64,000 nucleotides of DNA from JAFDYH01 sp049840875 (GCA_049840875.1 JASGJE010000006.1:62001-126000), one strand, 5' to 3'. Counted from the stretch's first letter, positions 35,204 through 44,200 are shown. Program-made: numbers and translations. Notes: generated by a model from the letters alone, not told the origin.

Positions 35204-36367
35204 ATGGCAAATATTCGCGAGTTATTAAAACAACGCATACTCGTTATCGATGGGGCTATGGGTACCATGATTCAGCGTTATAAGCTGACAGAAGAAGATT
35301 ATCGGGGTGAACGGTTTAAAGGCTGGCATAAAGATGTTAAAGGCAATAATGATCTTCTTTGCATTACGCAGCCGCAGATTGTGACCGCTATTCATAAGGA
35401 GTATCTCGAAGCTGGCGCTGACATCATTGAAACAAATACATTCAGCAGTACGGTCATAGCACAGGCAGATTATGATATGCAATCGCTGGCCTACGAATTG
35501 AATGTTGCTGCAGCAAAGTGTGCGGCAAAGGCTATTGAACAGTATTATGAACAAACCAAACAATCAAAAATTGAAAACCCCAAATTCATTGCTGGCGCTA
35601 TTGGTCCTTTAAATAAAACTCTTTCACTATCGCCAGACGTTAATAATCCCGGTTATCGTGCCGTAACGTTTGATGAAGTGGTGGATGCTTATTACGAGCA
35701 GGTAAAAGGCCTGGTGGATGGTGGTGTTGATTTGTTATTGATCGAAACAATATTTGATACACTGAATGCCAAGGCTGCAATATTTGCTATAAAAAAATAC
35801 TTCAGAGAAGCCCATCCAGACCTTCCCAAAGGGAAGGCTGCCTCATCACAATCCCCGCTAAAGGAAAATAATGCTATTCATTCAGAAACTTCATTAAGCG
35901 AGGATAGTGCAGAGATGGCTTCCCCTACGGGGGGAAGTCGGAAGGGGGCCCCTCTTCCCATCATGATCAGCGGCACGATCACTGACGCTTCTGGCAGAAC
36001 ATTAAGCGGTCAAACACTGGAAGCTTTTTATACTTCGGTTGCCCACGCAAAGCCGTTAAGCGTTGGCCTGAATTGTGCGTTAGGAGCCAAAGAAATGCGT
36101 CCACATATCGAAGAACTATCGCAGATCGCTTCCTGTTATGTATCCGCTTATCCCAATGCCGGCTTGCCAAACGCTATGGGTGAGTATGACGAAAAACCAG
36201 AAGATACAGCGCATTTCCTCGAAGATTGGGCAAAAGAAGGTTTTGTGAATATTGTAGGAGGATGCTGCGGTACCACACCAGACCATATACGGCACATAGC
36301 AAACGAAGTAAAAAAAATTCAACCGAGACAGTTGCCTGTTATTGAAAAAGAATTAGCAATTAGCTAA
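35204..36367 (+). CDS. metH: methionine synthase MetH, homocysteine-binding half
   Basis: A 387-aa protein equal to the N-terminal module of cobalamin-dependent methionine synthase (homocysteine S-methyltransferase fold). Visible are RILVIDGAMGTMIQ, NDLLCITQPQIV, ADIIETNTFSS, FIAGAIGPLNKTLSLSPDV, LLIETIFDTLNAKAA, GLNCALGAKEM and the zinc-binding GGCCGTTP; together with Cys287-288-region NC, these Cys residues bind zinc and homocysteine. About 47 residues (203-249) between KKYFRE and LPIMISGT are absent in homologues and come from an inserted palindromic repeat. The rest of MetH is encoded by 36489-39239. Split MetH is known in Bacteroidota. ATG start after the Shine-Dalgarno hairpin. Confidence 0.9.
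   Translation: MANIRELLKQRILVIDGAMGTMIQRYKLTEEDYRGERFKGWHKDVKGNNDLLCITQPQIVTAIHKEYLEAGADIIETNTFSSTVIAQADYDMQSLAYELNVAAAKCAAKAIEQYYEQTKQSKIENPKFIAGAIGPLNKTLSLSPDVNNPGYRAVTFDEVVDAYYEQVKGLVDGGVDLLLIETIFDTLNAKAAIFAIKKYFREAHPDLPKGKAASSQSPLKENNAIHSETSLSEDSAEMASPTGGSRKGAPLPIMISGTITDASGRTLSGQTLEAFYTSVAHAKPLSVGLNCALGAKEMRPHIEELSQIASCYVSAYPNAGLPNAMGEYDEKPEDTAHFLEDWAKEGFVNIVGGCCGTTPDHIRHIANEVKKIQPRQLPVIEKELAIS
35811..35952 (+). repeat. GC-rich palindromic repeat inserted in frame in metH
   Basis: About 140 bp whose ends are palindromic: CCTTCCC-AAA-GGGAAGG (35821-35837) and CTTCCCC...GGGGAAG (35919-35937), the latter followed by GGAAGGGGGCCCC. Length is a multiple of three, with no stop in the metH frame. 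Related units lie at 38700-38738 and 44997-45008. Confidence 0.65.
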
Positions 36368-36395
36368 AGAAAAATGTATTTTGCAGCGATCTTTT

Positions 36396-36488
36396 ATGGA
36401 AAAAATCCTGTTAATAGCGGCTATTGCCATTCTTGTAGTCAATAACTTCTCGGTTATTAAGAATGTATTGTATAAAAAGAGATCATAG
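36396..36488 (+). CDS. possible 30-aa single-pass membrane peptide between metH halves
   Basis: A short frame from ATG to TAG, ending at the base just before the ATG of the second metH ORF. The peptide is MEKILLIAAIAILVVNNFSV followed by a basic tail (KNVLYKKRS): a good single membrane helix with positive-inside end. The size and position could also mean only a translational-coupling leader. No family recognised. Confidence 0.4.
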   Translation: MEKILLIAAIAILVVNNFSVIKNVLYKKRS

Positions 36489-39239
36489 ATGCAGGATCGC
36501 GTTGTAATAAAGCCTTACTTAAGACTTTCCGGATTAGAACCACTGATTATTCGCCCCGAGACAAATTTTGTCAATGTTGGTGAACGTACTAACGTAACCG
36601 GTTCTAAAAAATTTGCCCGGCTCATCAAAGAAAATAAGTACGAAGAAGCGCTGAGCGTTGCCAGACAACAGGTAGAAAATGGCGCCCAGGTATTGGATGT
36701 AAATATGGATGATGCGCTTCTTGATGGTGTACAGGCCATGACAACGTTTTTGAATCTGCTTCAAAGCGAACCTGATATTGCCAAGATTCCGATCATGGTG
36801 GATAGTTCGAAATTCTCCATCATTGAAGCTGGTCTTAAGTGTGTACAGGGAAAGTGTATTGTGAATTCCATTTCAATGAAGGAAGGCGAAGCAAAGTTTA
36901 TTGAACAGGCGATCATTTGTCAGAGTTATGGCGCTTCAGTAATAGTAATGGCATTTGACGAGCAAGGCCAGGCAGATACCAAACAACGGAAGATTGACAT
37001 TTGCCATCGTGCTTATAAAATACTGACAGACCAGGTCGGTTTCGATCCGCAGGATATCATTTTCGATCCAAACATATTTGCTATCGCCACTGGTTTGGAA
37101 GAGCATAATAATTACGGAGTCGATTTCATTGAAGCAACACAGGAGATTAAACGGTTGATGCCATTGACGAAAGTCAGCGGCGGGGTCAGCAATCTTTCTT
37201 TTTCATTTCGGGGTAATGAGCCGGTTCGCGAAGCAATGCATTCCGTATTCCTGTACTACGCAATCAAAGCCGGAATGGATATGGGCATCGTGAATGCAGG
37301 TCAATTGGTTGTGTATGATGAAATAGAGCCGCAACTGAGAAACCTTTGTGAAGAAGTTATTCTCAATCGCAATAATGAAAACAATGAAGCAACGGAGAAA
37401 CTCATTGCCTTTGCGGAAACTGTAAAGGCAAAAGACAAAGAAGAAAAAAAAGACGATGTCTGGAGAACAACTTCTGTAGAAGAAAGATTGAAGCATGCGT
37501 TGGTAAATGGCATTACGGACTACATTGATAATGATACGGAAGAAGCAAGACAAAAATATCCGAAACCATTAGATGTAATCGAAGGCCCTTTGATGAATGG
37601 CATGAACGTAGTTGGCGATTTATTCGGTGCAGGAAAAATGTTTTTGCCACAAGTGGTAAAGAGTGCAAGAGTGATGAAGAAATCGGTTGCTATTCTCACA
37701 CCTTATATAGAAGAAGAAAAAGAACAAAGAAGGCAGGCGCAACTCGCTGCAGGCCTGAACGAAGAAGAAAGCGGCGGCGCTGCAAAAATTTTACTTGCTA
37801 CAGTAAAAGGTGATGTACATGATATCGGTAAAAATATAGTCGGCGTTGTATTGGGTTGCAATGGATATGACATTATCGATCTCGGTGTAATGGTGCCTAC
37901 AGATAAAATATTGGATACTGCGGTAAAAGAAAAGGCTGATATAATTGGCTTGAGTGGATTAATCACACCATCATTGGACGAAATGGTGCATGTGGCACAC
38001 GAGATGAAGCGCCGGGGAATGAAACAACCTTTGTTAATCGGAGGAGCTACAACATCGCGTATGCACACAGCGGTAAAGATTGCGCCGCAGTATGATAATG
38101 GTGTAGTGCATGTATTGGATGCAAGCCGCAGTGTAACGGTAGCCGGATCATTATTGAATGATGATCAGAAAAACGGATTTTTAACAACTGTTGACGCCGA
38201 ATACAAAAAACTGGCAGACGATTTTGCAAAGAAGAAACCAGTCAAGCAATATCTCTCTTTCGCAGAGGCACAAGCGAATAAAACAAAGATTGATTGGAGT
38301 AATTACACTCCGCCCACTCCTTCGTTTACAGGAACAAAAATTTTTAACGACTACGATCTGGCAGAAATAAGAAATTATATCGACTGGAAGCCATTCTTTA
38401 TTTCATGGGAATTGCATGGAAATTTTCCGGATATACTTTCAGATAAAGTAGTGGGCGTTGAAGCAACTAAGCTTTATAATGATGCCAACCAACTGCTGGA
38501 CCAGGTTGTGAATGAGAAATGGCTAACAGCACAAGGGGTTGTTGGTTTTTGGCAAGCGAATACTATTGCACCAGACACCATAGAAGTGAAACGGGAAAAG
38601 GCAAACGTAAAACTGGAATCATTAAGACAACAGATAAAGAAAGCCGCAGATCAGCCTAATCTTGCTTTGTCAGATTTTATCAAACCAAAAGAATTTTCGG
38701 AAGTCTCCCCTGAAGGGGGAGATTTAGAGGGGGCCGACTATATCGGATCATTTTCAGTTACTATTAAAGGGATCGAACCGCATATCAAACGATTTGCTGA
38801 GGCTTTTGATGATTACAATAAAATTATGTTGCAGGCATTGGCTGATCGTCTTGCAGAAGCATTTGCAGAATGTTTACATGAAAGAACGAGAAAAGAGTTC
38901 TGGGGTTATGTAAAAGATGAACATTTTTCCAATGAAGAATTAATCAAGGAGCAATATACAGGTATTCGCCCCGCACCAGGCTATCCGGCTTGTCCCGATC
39001 ACACGGAGAAATATAAATTGTTTGAATTACTTGGCGGCGAAGAAGCTACTGGTATTCATCTAACGGAGTCATTGGCTATGTATCCTGCCGCCTCTGTCTG
39101 TGGCTGGTACTTTAGTCATCCGCAAAGCCAGTATTTCGGTGTTGGTAAAATACAAAGAGATCAGTTAGAAGATTATGCAAAACGAAAGAGTATGTCGATG
39201 GATGAAGCAGAACGTTGGCTGAGACCGGTATTGGAATGA
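36489..39239 (+). CDS. metH: methionine synthase MetH, pterin-, cobalamin- and AdoMet-binding part
   Basis: A 916-aa protein with, in order, the pterin-binding domain (FVNVGERTNVTGSKKF; AQVLDVNMDDALLDG; PIMVDSSKF), the B12 cap, the cobalamin domain with the DxHxxG signature VKGDVHDIGKNIVGV (His axial ligand) and LSGLITPSLDEM, and the AdoMet-dependent reactivation domain (~600-916; RPAPGYPACPDHTEK, LTESLAMYPAASVCG). It transfers methyl from 5-methyltetrahydrofolate via cobalamin to homocysteine held by the partner half. Residues ~737-750 (EVSPEGGDLEGA) are an insertion from a palindromic repeat in the reactivation domain. Starts 121 bp after the first half in the same direction. Confidence 0.95.
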   Translation: MQDRVVIKPYLRLSGLEPLIIRPETNFVNVGERTNVTGSKKFARLIKENKYEEALSVARQQVENGAQVLDVNMDDALLDGVQAMTTFLNLLQSEPDIAKIPIMVDSSKFSIIEAGLKCVQGKCIVNSISMKEGEAKFIEQAIICQSYGASVIVMAFDEQGQADTKQRKIDICHRAYKILTDQVGFDPQDIIFDPNIFAIATGLEEHNNYGVDFIEATQEIKRLMPLTKVSGGVSNLSFSFRGNEPVREAMHSVFLYYAIKAGMDMGIVNAGQLVVYDEIEPQLRNLCEEVILNRNNENNEATEKLIAFAETVKAKDKEEKKDDVWRTTSVEERLKHALVNGITDYIDNDTEEARQKYPKPLDVIEGPLMNGMNVVGDLFGAGKMFLPQVVKSARVMKKSVAILTPYIEEEKEQRRQAQLAAGLNEEESGGAAKILLATVKGDVHDIGKNIVGVVLGCNGYDIIDLGVMVPTDKILDTAVKEKADIIGLSGLITPSLDEMVHVAHEMKRRGMKQPLLIGGATTSRMHTAVKIAPQYDNGVVHVLDASRSVTVAGSLLNDDQKNGFLTTVDAEYKKLADDFAKKKPVKQYLSFAEAQANKTKIDWSNYTPPTPSFTGTKIFNDYDLAEIRNYIDWKPFFISWELHGNFPDILSDKVVGVEATKLYNDANQLLDQVVNEKWLTAQGVVGFWQANTIAPDTIEVKREKANVKLESLRQQIKKAADQPNLALSDFIKPKEFSEVSPEGGDLEGADYIGSFSVTIKGIEPHIKRFAEAFDDYNKIMLQALADRLAEAFAECLHERTRKEFWGYVKDEHFSNEELIKEQYTGIRPAPGYPACPDHTEKYKLFELLGGEEATGIHLTESLAMYPAASVCGWYFSHPQSQYFGVGKIQRDQLEDYAKRKSMSMDEAERWLRPVLE
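38700..38738 (+). repeat. short palindromic repeat inserted in frame in metH reactivation domain
   Basis: TCTCCCC (38704-38710) pairs with GGGGAGA (38716-38722), followed by TTTAGAGGGGGCC, a unit related to the right end of the 35811-35952 repeat. Reading frame is kept. Confidence 0.6.
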
Positions 39240-39284
39240 AGAAATCTATACTTAATTTTAAGGTTGCAATTTCAAATTTGAGAA

Positions 39285-40325
39285 ATGAAAGATAATCACA
39301 TTGAATTTTTTGAAGTTTTCAATTTCAAAAAATTTGACCACCTACAAGTCGAAAATTTAGGAAAATTTAATTTAATCGTTGGAGATAATAATGTTGGAAA
39401 AACGACTCTTTTAGAATCCTTGGTATTGGGTGATGATGTCCGTGAAACAATGTCGAGGCTTTTAGCATGCTTAACTTGGAGAAAAATAACATACAATAAC
39501 AACTCAGCAAACTATTTAGAAACTTACTTTAAGAACAGCAAAAATCAATCTATTAAATACACTCTTGGGAATATTGCAAGTATGAGAAAGTTTTCTTTCT
39601 CGACTGTTACAACCGCCAGTTTAAGTAAAGAGCAACAAAACGATTTAAATCTAAGAAACATCGGCAATCAACCTTATCCTTTTTCGGCGATCCTTGAAGA
39701 GGAAGATACAACCTCTAAAGCGATTGATTTCTTAAACCCCGACGCTTCTTCAAATTCGTACCTGCCCTTTATTCATTACACAATAACGTTTGGTTCAGAT
39801 TTAATCGAATTTTATTCAGACATTATTAAGGAAAATAAGAATTCGAAACTTGAGATTTTAAGTAAACTCAGAATTATAATTCCTGAAATTGAAAATATTG
39901 AAATAAACTCGGGAACTATGTTGAGTACTACTTTTCTTATAACTCTTAAAGATCAAGACAAACCGATACTCCTAAATCAATTTGGAGATGGCACTGTAAA
40001 GCTTTTTAGATATATCCTAGAAATAATGAAGTGTTCAGGCGGTCGAGTAATGATTGATGAAATTGATTCCGGTCTTCATTATTCTAAAATGAAGAATTTT
40101 TTAAAGTTAATTATCGAGCTATCAATAGAAAAAAATGTTCAAATTTTTGCTACGACTCATTCTAAAGACTGTGTAGAATATTTTACCAAATCACTGGAAG
40201 AATTAAGATTAGAGCAGGATGCAAGAATTATTAGATTAGCTGACACTAAAGATGGTATCAAATCATATACCATGAAATATGACGAATTTAAAAATGCGAT
40301 TCAATCAGAAAGTGAAATAAGGTAA
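39285..40325 (+). CDS. AAA15/OLD-like ATPase of a two-gene defence candidate
   Basis: A 346-aa ABC/SMC-like ATPase of the AAA15/AAA21 type. Walker A VGDNNVGKTTLLE lies at 32-44, the signature-like LLNQFGDGTVKLFRYI at ~230, Walker B VMIDEIDSGLHYSKM at ~253-267 and the switch His in FATTHSKDC (~290). The coiled-coil region is short, as in compact stand-alone members, and no TOPRIM is fused. The next gene, one base after the stop, encodes a TOPRIM-like DUF3226 protein. ATPase + TOPRIM pairs of this kind include PARIS (AriA/AriB) and Gabija-/OLD-type systems. The pair sits alone between metH and an outer-membrane protein gene and looks more AT-rich than its neighbours. ATG start. Confidence 0.75.
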   Translation: MKDNHIEFFEVFNFKKFDHLQVENLGKFNLIVGDNNVGKTTLLESLVLGDDVRETMSRLLACLTWRKITYNNNSANYLETYFKNSKNQSIKYTLGNIASMRKFSFSTVTTASLSKEQQNDLNLRNIGNQPYPFSAILEEEDTTSKAIDFLNPDASSNSYLPFIHYTITFGSDLIEFYSDIIKENKNSKLEILSKLRIIIPEIENIEINSGTMLSTTFLITLKDQDKPILLNQFGDGTVKLFRYILEIMKCSGGRVMIDEIDSGLHYSKMKNFLKLIIELSIEKNVQIFATTHSKDCVEYFTKSLEELRLEQDARIIRLADTKDGIKSYTMKYDEFKNAIQSESEIR

Positions 40326-40326
40326 T

Positions 40327-40911
40327 ATGTCTTCGTTTCGAATTTTCACAGAAAGTAAAGCTGACATTAAGTTTTTGAAAGACTATATCGAAGAGATCAT
40401 TGACATCGATATAAATGAAGAAGATTTTGACACATTAGGTTCTTGGTCAGGCTATAAAATTGGCGGATCACTCAAAGCCTCAATGAGACAAAATTTCGAT
40501 GAACAAAAGAAGACAGTCTTAATCATAGACGCAGACAACGATTTCGAGGCACGCATAATCGAAATAACAAGGGATTTTCAATCATATAATGTCCCTATTT
40601 TGTTGTATCTATTTCCTAATAATTCTTCAAGTGGAAATCTTGAAAGTTTGCTATGTGAAATTGCTGTCGAAAGAAAAATTATTACTTGTTTTGAAAATTA
40701 TGAAATCTGTATAAATGGATACGAAACTCCAGTAATTAAATCAAAAGTTTTTGCATATCTCGACGCCTTACTTCCAGCTAAAAATAAGAAAAATGACTCT
40801 ATCGATCTGATCCAAGAAAAAAACAGAAATTATAAAAACAAAGATCATTGGAATCTGAGACATGATTATTTAAACTCATTGCGAGATTTTTTCCAAAATA
40901 TCGTTAGTTGA
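40327..40911 (+). CDS. DUF3226 TOPRIM-like protein, partner of the ATPase
   Basis: A 194-aa protein. The TOPRIM acid Glu9 lies in FTESKAD and the DxD in LIIDADND (Asp68, Asp70, Asp72), with the later LYLFPNN motif typical of DUF3226. The C-terminal half is helical and charged. It starts one base after the ATPase stop, so the two are co-translated. In PARIS the equivalent AriB (DUF4435) is a TOPRIM effector nuclease released on activation. DUF3226 is a relative, so a similar role is inferred, not shown. Confidence 0.75.
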   Translation: MSSFRIFTESKADIKFLKDYIEEIIDIDINEEDFDTLGSWSGYKIGGSLKASMRQNFDEQKKTVLIIDADNDFEARIIEITRDFQSYNVPILLYLFPNNSSSGNLESLLCEIAVERKIITCFENYEICINGYETPVIKSKVFAYLDALLPAKNKKNDSIDLIQEKNRNYKNKDHWNLRHDYLNSLRDFFQNIVS

Positions 40912-41060
40912 ACGGAAAATAAGAATAGGTTTTCAATAAGCACTGGGGTATTTCTCTGTGTAAAGCAATTTTGAGCGAATGAGGTAGTACCTGGTTAATT
41001 TCCTAAAAGGAAATCTTAAATACCCAGATTAGGATATTATACTTTTTTATTACAAAAGAC

Positions 41061-41068
41061 TAATTTTG
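41061..41068 (+). promoter_or_regulatory. -7 promoter element before the outer-membrane protein gene
   Basis: TAATTTTG fits TAnnTTTG, 22 bases before the ATG at 41091. Confidence 0.5.
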
Positions 41069-41090
41069 CACTGCAAAATAAAGTCAGAAG

Positions 41091-41927
41091 ATGATGCGTG
41101 TAAAAAGAAGTACCCTTGTAAAAATTAGTCTTGTTTTATTGTGTGCTCAACCAATAATCGGCTTTGGCCAGGCGCAACAACCGGCTAAGAAGAAAAAGAA
41201 AACTGAAATCTATTTATCGTGGGGTTATAATACGGAGACTTATACCCGTAGTACGATAAAAATAAGCCAGCCAGAACTTAATAATCACTATCGTTTCATC
41301 AATGTTAAAGGTCATGATCGTCCCGGATGGAATGATGGCCTGTTTTCAAAGGCGCTCAGTATTCCTCAGTACAACTATCGTTTAGGCTTTTTCTTCAATG
41401 ATAAAAATAATCTTGGTTTTGAAGTCAACTTCGATCATACCAAGTTCATCTTTGCAGATAACCAGTTAGTCCATATAAAAGGCACTGTTGACGGCAAAGC
41501 GTATGATGGCAGAGCATTGTTCAAAGACAACAGTGAAAATCCGGGTGCAGACAGCAGCTCTTATTATTATCTGAATAACGGAGCAAATTTTCTACTGTTC
41601 AACATTATGAAGCGTTGGCATTGGTTTACAAACAAAAAGGAGAACGTGAAAATAGATGCGATTGCGAAAGCCGGTATTGGTCCTGTAATACCACATGTAG
41701 AGAATAAATTCTTTCAACAGCCTTCCAATAATAAACATTTTCAGTTGGGCGGATGGAATACAGGTGTTGAAGGCGCTTTGCGTTCCACATTCTACAAACA
41801 TGTCTATTTAGAATTCGCTGGCAAACTGGATTATGCACGTTATTCCGGTTTGAAAATTTATAAAGGCACTGCAAAGCAAGCCTTTGGAACTGGCGAATTG
41901 ATCTTAAGCCTTGGGCTGACGCTTTGA
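41091..41927 (+). CDS. outer-membrane beta-barrel protein of unknown function
   Basis: A 278-aa protein with a signal peptide (TLVKISLVLLCAQPIIGFGQ) and a mature part of alternating hydrophobic/polar strands (TEIYLSWGYNTETYTRSTIK; NLGFEVNFDHTKFIF; VYLEFAGKLDYARYSGLKIY; ELILSLGLTL), the last ending in a strand as barrels do. Probably an 8-10-strand barrel. Two possible ATGs in a row; the first is taken. Convergent with the sulfatase gene, with a 13-bp gap. Confidence 0.65.
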   Translation: MMRVKRSTLVKISLVLLCAQPIIGFGQAQQPAKKKKKTEIYLSWGYNTETYTRSTIKISQPELNNHYRFINVKGHDRPGWNDGLFSKALSIPQYNYRLGFFFNDKNNLGFEVNFDHTKFIFADNQLVHIKGTVDGKAYDGRALFKDNSENPGADSSSYYYLNNGANFLLFNIMKRWHWFTNKKENVKIDAIAKAGIGPVIPHVENKFFQQPSNNKHFQLGGWNTGVEGALRSTFYKHVYLEFAGKLDYARYSGLKIYKGTAKQAFGTGELILSLGLTL

Positions 41928-41940
41928 TATTTTAAAAGAG

Positions 41941-43515
41941 CTACTTTTTGTTAGCGGAGTCTTTCTCTAAAATATCTGCAGCCCCCTTATCGTCATATTT
42001 TTCTACGAGTTCATTAAGTTGTTTCTTCAGTTTTTCAATGATAGAAGTATATTCTTTCTTTCCATAAAGATTATGTAACTCATTTGCATCCGTTTTCAAA
42101 TCGTATAGCTCCCAGGCATCTGCAGGCCCATAGAAGCGAATGAGTTTATACTGCGAAGTTCGAATGCCGAAATGCGGTGACACATGATGAGGCTGAGGAT
42201 ATTCATAATAATGATAGTACACAGCATCGCGCCATTTATATTCTTTGTTCTTTAATATTGGTAAAAATGATTGACCCTGCATATCGTCTGGCAATTTTAC
42301 TCCGGCGATATCCAATATCGTTGGCGCAAAATCAATATTCACAACCATGTTATTTACAGTTGAGCCAGGTTTGATAACACCTGGATATTTCATTATAAAA
42401 GGTGTACGAAACGATTCTTCGTACATAAAGCGTTTATCAAACCAACCATGTTCACCCATATAGAAACCCTGGTCAGATGCATAGATAACAACGGTGTTCT
42501 CTGTAAGATTATTTTTATCGAGGTAGTCCAATACTTTACCAATATTTCTATCAAGAGATCGTGCTACAGATAAATAATCCTTCAGGTATCGCTGATACTT
42601 CCATCGCAATAAAGAATCGCCGGTATAATGATGTTCATCGAATTCTTTACTCACCTTATTCTCATAGTAATCGCTGAACACTTTTTGTTGCTCGGGTGTA
42701 AAACGGTGATAAGGCCAGGTTTTTCCATACTCAACATGCACTTTCAGATCTTCTTTCAATCGCATAGTCTTTGCAATCGTCATATCCTGGTGTGCCGCAG
42801 CAATCCTTCCTTCGTAATTATCTTTCAGCGTTTTTGGCAGAGGGAAATTAATCGCATCATAAGCGCCAAGATCCTGTAGATCAGGTAGCCATTCTCTATG
42901 GGTTGCTTTTTCACCAATTACAAGAAAAAATGGTTTGCTTTTATCTCTTTTATTATCCAGCCAATCGAAAGCAAGATCGCTGATAACTTCTGTGATATAA
43001 CCATTAATACGTGCCGTATCATTCTGCATATTGATAAAATCAGGATTATAGTAATCCCCCTGGTCTGGTGGCACCATCCAATAATTGAATGCATCACCGG
43101 GCAATGTTTGTAAATGCCATTTTCCTATCCATGCGGTCTGATAATTATTTTGCTGAAGAATACGAGTTACAAGCTGTTGCTTGATGTCGAACGGATTGTT
43201 GATGTTATTTACTTTCAATCCATTCACATGACTGTACTTTCCTGTCAACAGCACTGCACGACTTGGCGCACAAAGAGAATTGGTAACAAACACGTTTTTG
43301 AATACTGCGCCATCTTTTGCAATACGATCAATATTGGGAGTTTGTGCAAGTTTGCTTCCATAAGCGCTGATGGCCTGATATGCGTGATCATCTGAAAAAA
43401 TGATAAGAATATTTGGCTTCGTTTGCTGCTGTCCAAATACAACGCTATTTGCAAATAAGAAAAGGAAGATAAAAAGCAAAATGCTTGTCCTTGTACGGTA
43501 GAATGTTTTTCTCAT
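41941..43515 (-). CDS. periplasmic sulfatase (S1 family)
   Basis: A 524-aa protein from the ATG at 43515 (a TTG two codons upstream is less likely). Signal peptide LLFIFLFLFANSVVFG, then NILIIFSDDHAYQ (metal Asp pair) and the sulfatase signature CAPSRAVLLTGKYSHVNG, whose Cys82 is matured to formylglycine by a sulfatase-maturing enzyme. Later DNTVVIYASDQG-like (ENTVVIYASDQGFYMGEHG) and the DLKTDANELHNL end motif of arylsulfatase A-like members are present. It removes sulfate esters, probably from polysaccharides or glycans. It lies 14 bp after the HAD gene on the same strand, so likely co-transcribed. The substrate cannot be told; no other polysaccharide genes are near. Confidence 0.9.
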   Translation of the reverse strand: MRKTFYRTRTSILLFIFLFLFANSVVFGQQQTKPNILIIFSDDHAYQAISAYGSKLAQTPNIDRIAKDGAVFKNVFVTNSLCAPSRAVLLTGKYSHVNGLKVNNINNPFDIKQQLVTRILQQNNYQTAWIGKWHLQTLPGDAFNYWMVPPDQGDYYNPDFINMQNDTARINGYITEVISDLAFDWLDNKRDKSKPFFLVIGEKATHREWLPDLQDLGAYDAINFPLPKTLKDNYEGRIAAAHQDMTIAKTMRLKEDLKVHVEYGKTWPYHRFTPEQQKVFSDYYENKVSKEFDEHHYTGDSLLRWKYQRYLKDYLSVARSLDRNIGKVLDYLDKNNLTENTVVIYASDQGFYMGEHGWFDKRFMYEESFRTPFIMKYPGVIKPGSTVNNMVVNIDFAPTILDIAGVKLPDDMQGQSFLPILKNKEYKWRDAVYYHYYEYPQPHHVSPHFGIRTSQYKLIRFYGPADAWELYDLKTDANELHNLYGKKEYTSIIEKLKKQLNELVEKYDDKGAADILEKDSANKK

Positions 43516-43529
43516 AGCCAAACAGATTT

Positions 43530-44150
43530 CTATAAAATATTGAGTTGTTTTAACTCAGCAAATAATTGCTTAGGCGAATGAAAGTGAATTGATTTAATAC
43601 CCAACTCTTCAGCAGCTTTTACATTCCGCAGATTATCATCAATAAATAACGCTTCTTCTGCTTTTACTGAATAGCGATCCAACAGTCTCTGGTAAAACTC
43701 ATGAAAAGGTTTTCTTGTCTTCTCATCTCCGCTCACTACACGTCCGTCAAACCAATGCAAAAAATCATATCGCACCAACGCAATATGAAAAAGGTCTCCT
43801 TGCCAATTGGTCAATGCATATGTTTTATACTTTCCAGTATCCTTTAATTCACGAAATATTTCTACAGTTTCCTGTATAGGGCCCCGCAGCATTTCTGTCC
43901 ATCGTCCATAATAGTCACGGATTGGCCTCTCCCAGTCAGGAAATTGTTTCACTAGCAGTTGCGTAGCATCTACAATCGAGCGGCCAGCATCCTGCTCTTC
44001 ATTCCAGTCATTGGTACAGATATTATTGAAAAAATAATCTCTCTTATCCTGTGAGTCAAAATAAGTATCTGTATATACATATTTAGGGTTCCAATCCAAT
44101 AGCACTCCGCCAAGATCAAAAATTATAGTAGTAATAGAGTTAGCTGACAT
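43530..44150 (-). CDS. HAD family (HAD-IA) hydrolase
   Basis: A 206-aa haloacid-dehalogenase-like hydrolase. Motif 1 IIFDLGGVLLDWN (nucleophile Asp11), motif 2 LTNWQ, motif 3 Lys in DEKTRKP, motif 4 EEALFIDDNLRNV are all present. The helical cap between motifs 1 and 2 is of the C1 type. Similar to YihX-type glucose-1-phosphate phosphatases and epoxide-hydrolase-like HADs; probably a small-molecule phosphatase in the cytoplasm. Lies 50 bp after the LOG gene and just before the sulfatase on the same strand. Confidence 0.85.
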   Translation of the reverse strand: MSANSITTIIFDLGGVLLDWNPKYVYTDTYFDSQDKRDYFFNNICTNDWNEEQDAGRSIVDATQLLVKQFPDWERPIRDYYGRWTEMLRGPIQETVEIFRELKDTGKYKTYALTNWQGDLFHIALVRYDFLHWFDGRVVSGDEKTRKPFHEFYQRLLDRYSVKAEEALFIDDNLRNVKAAEELGIKSIHFHSPKQLFAELKQLNIL

Positions 44151-44200
44151 ATTTGTTTATGACTTTGATTATGCGATTTTGCGAAATTAACTTAATCAGC

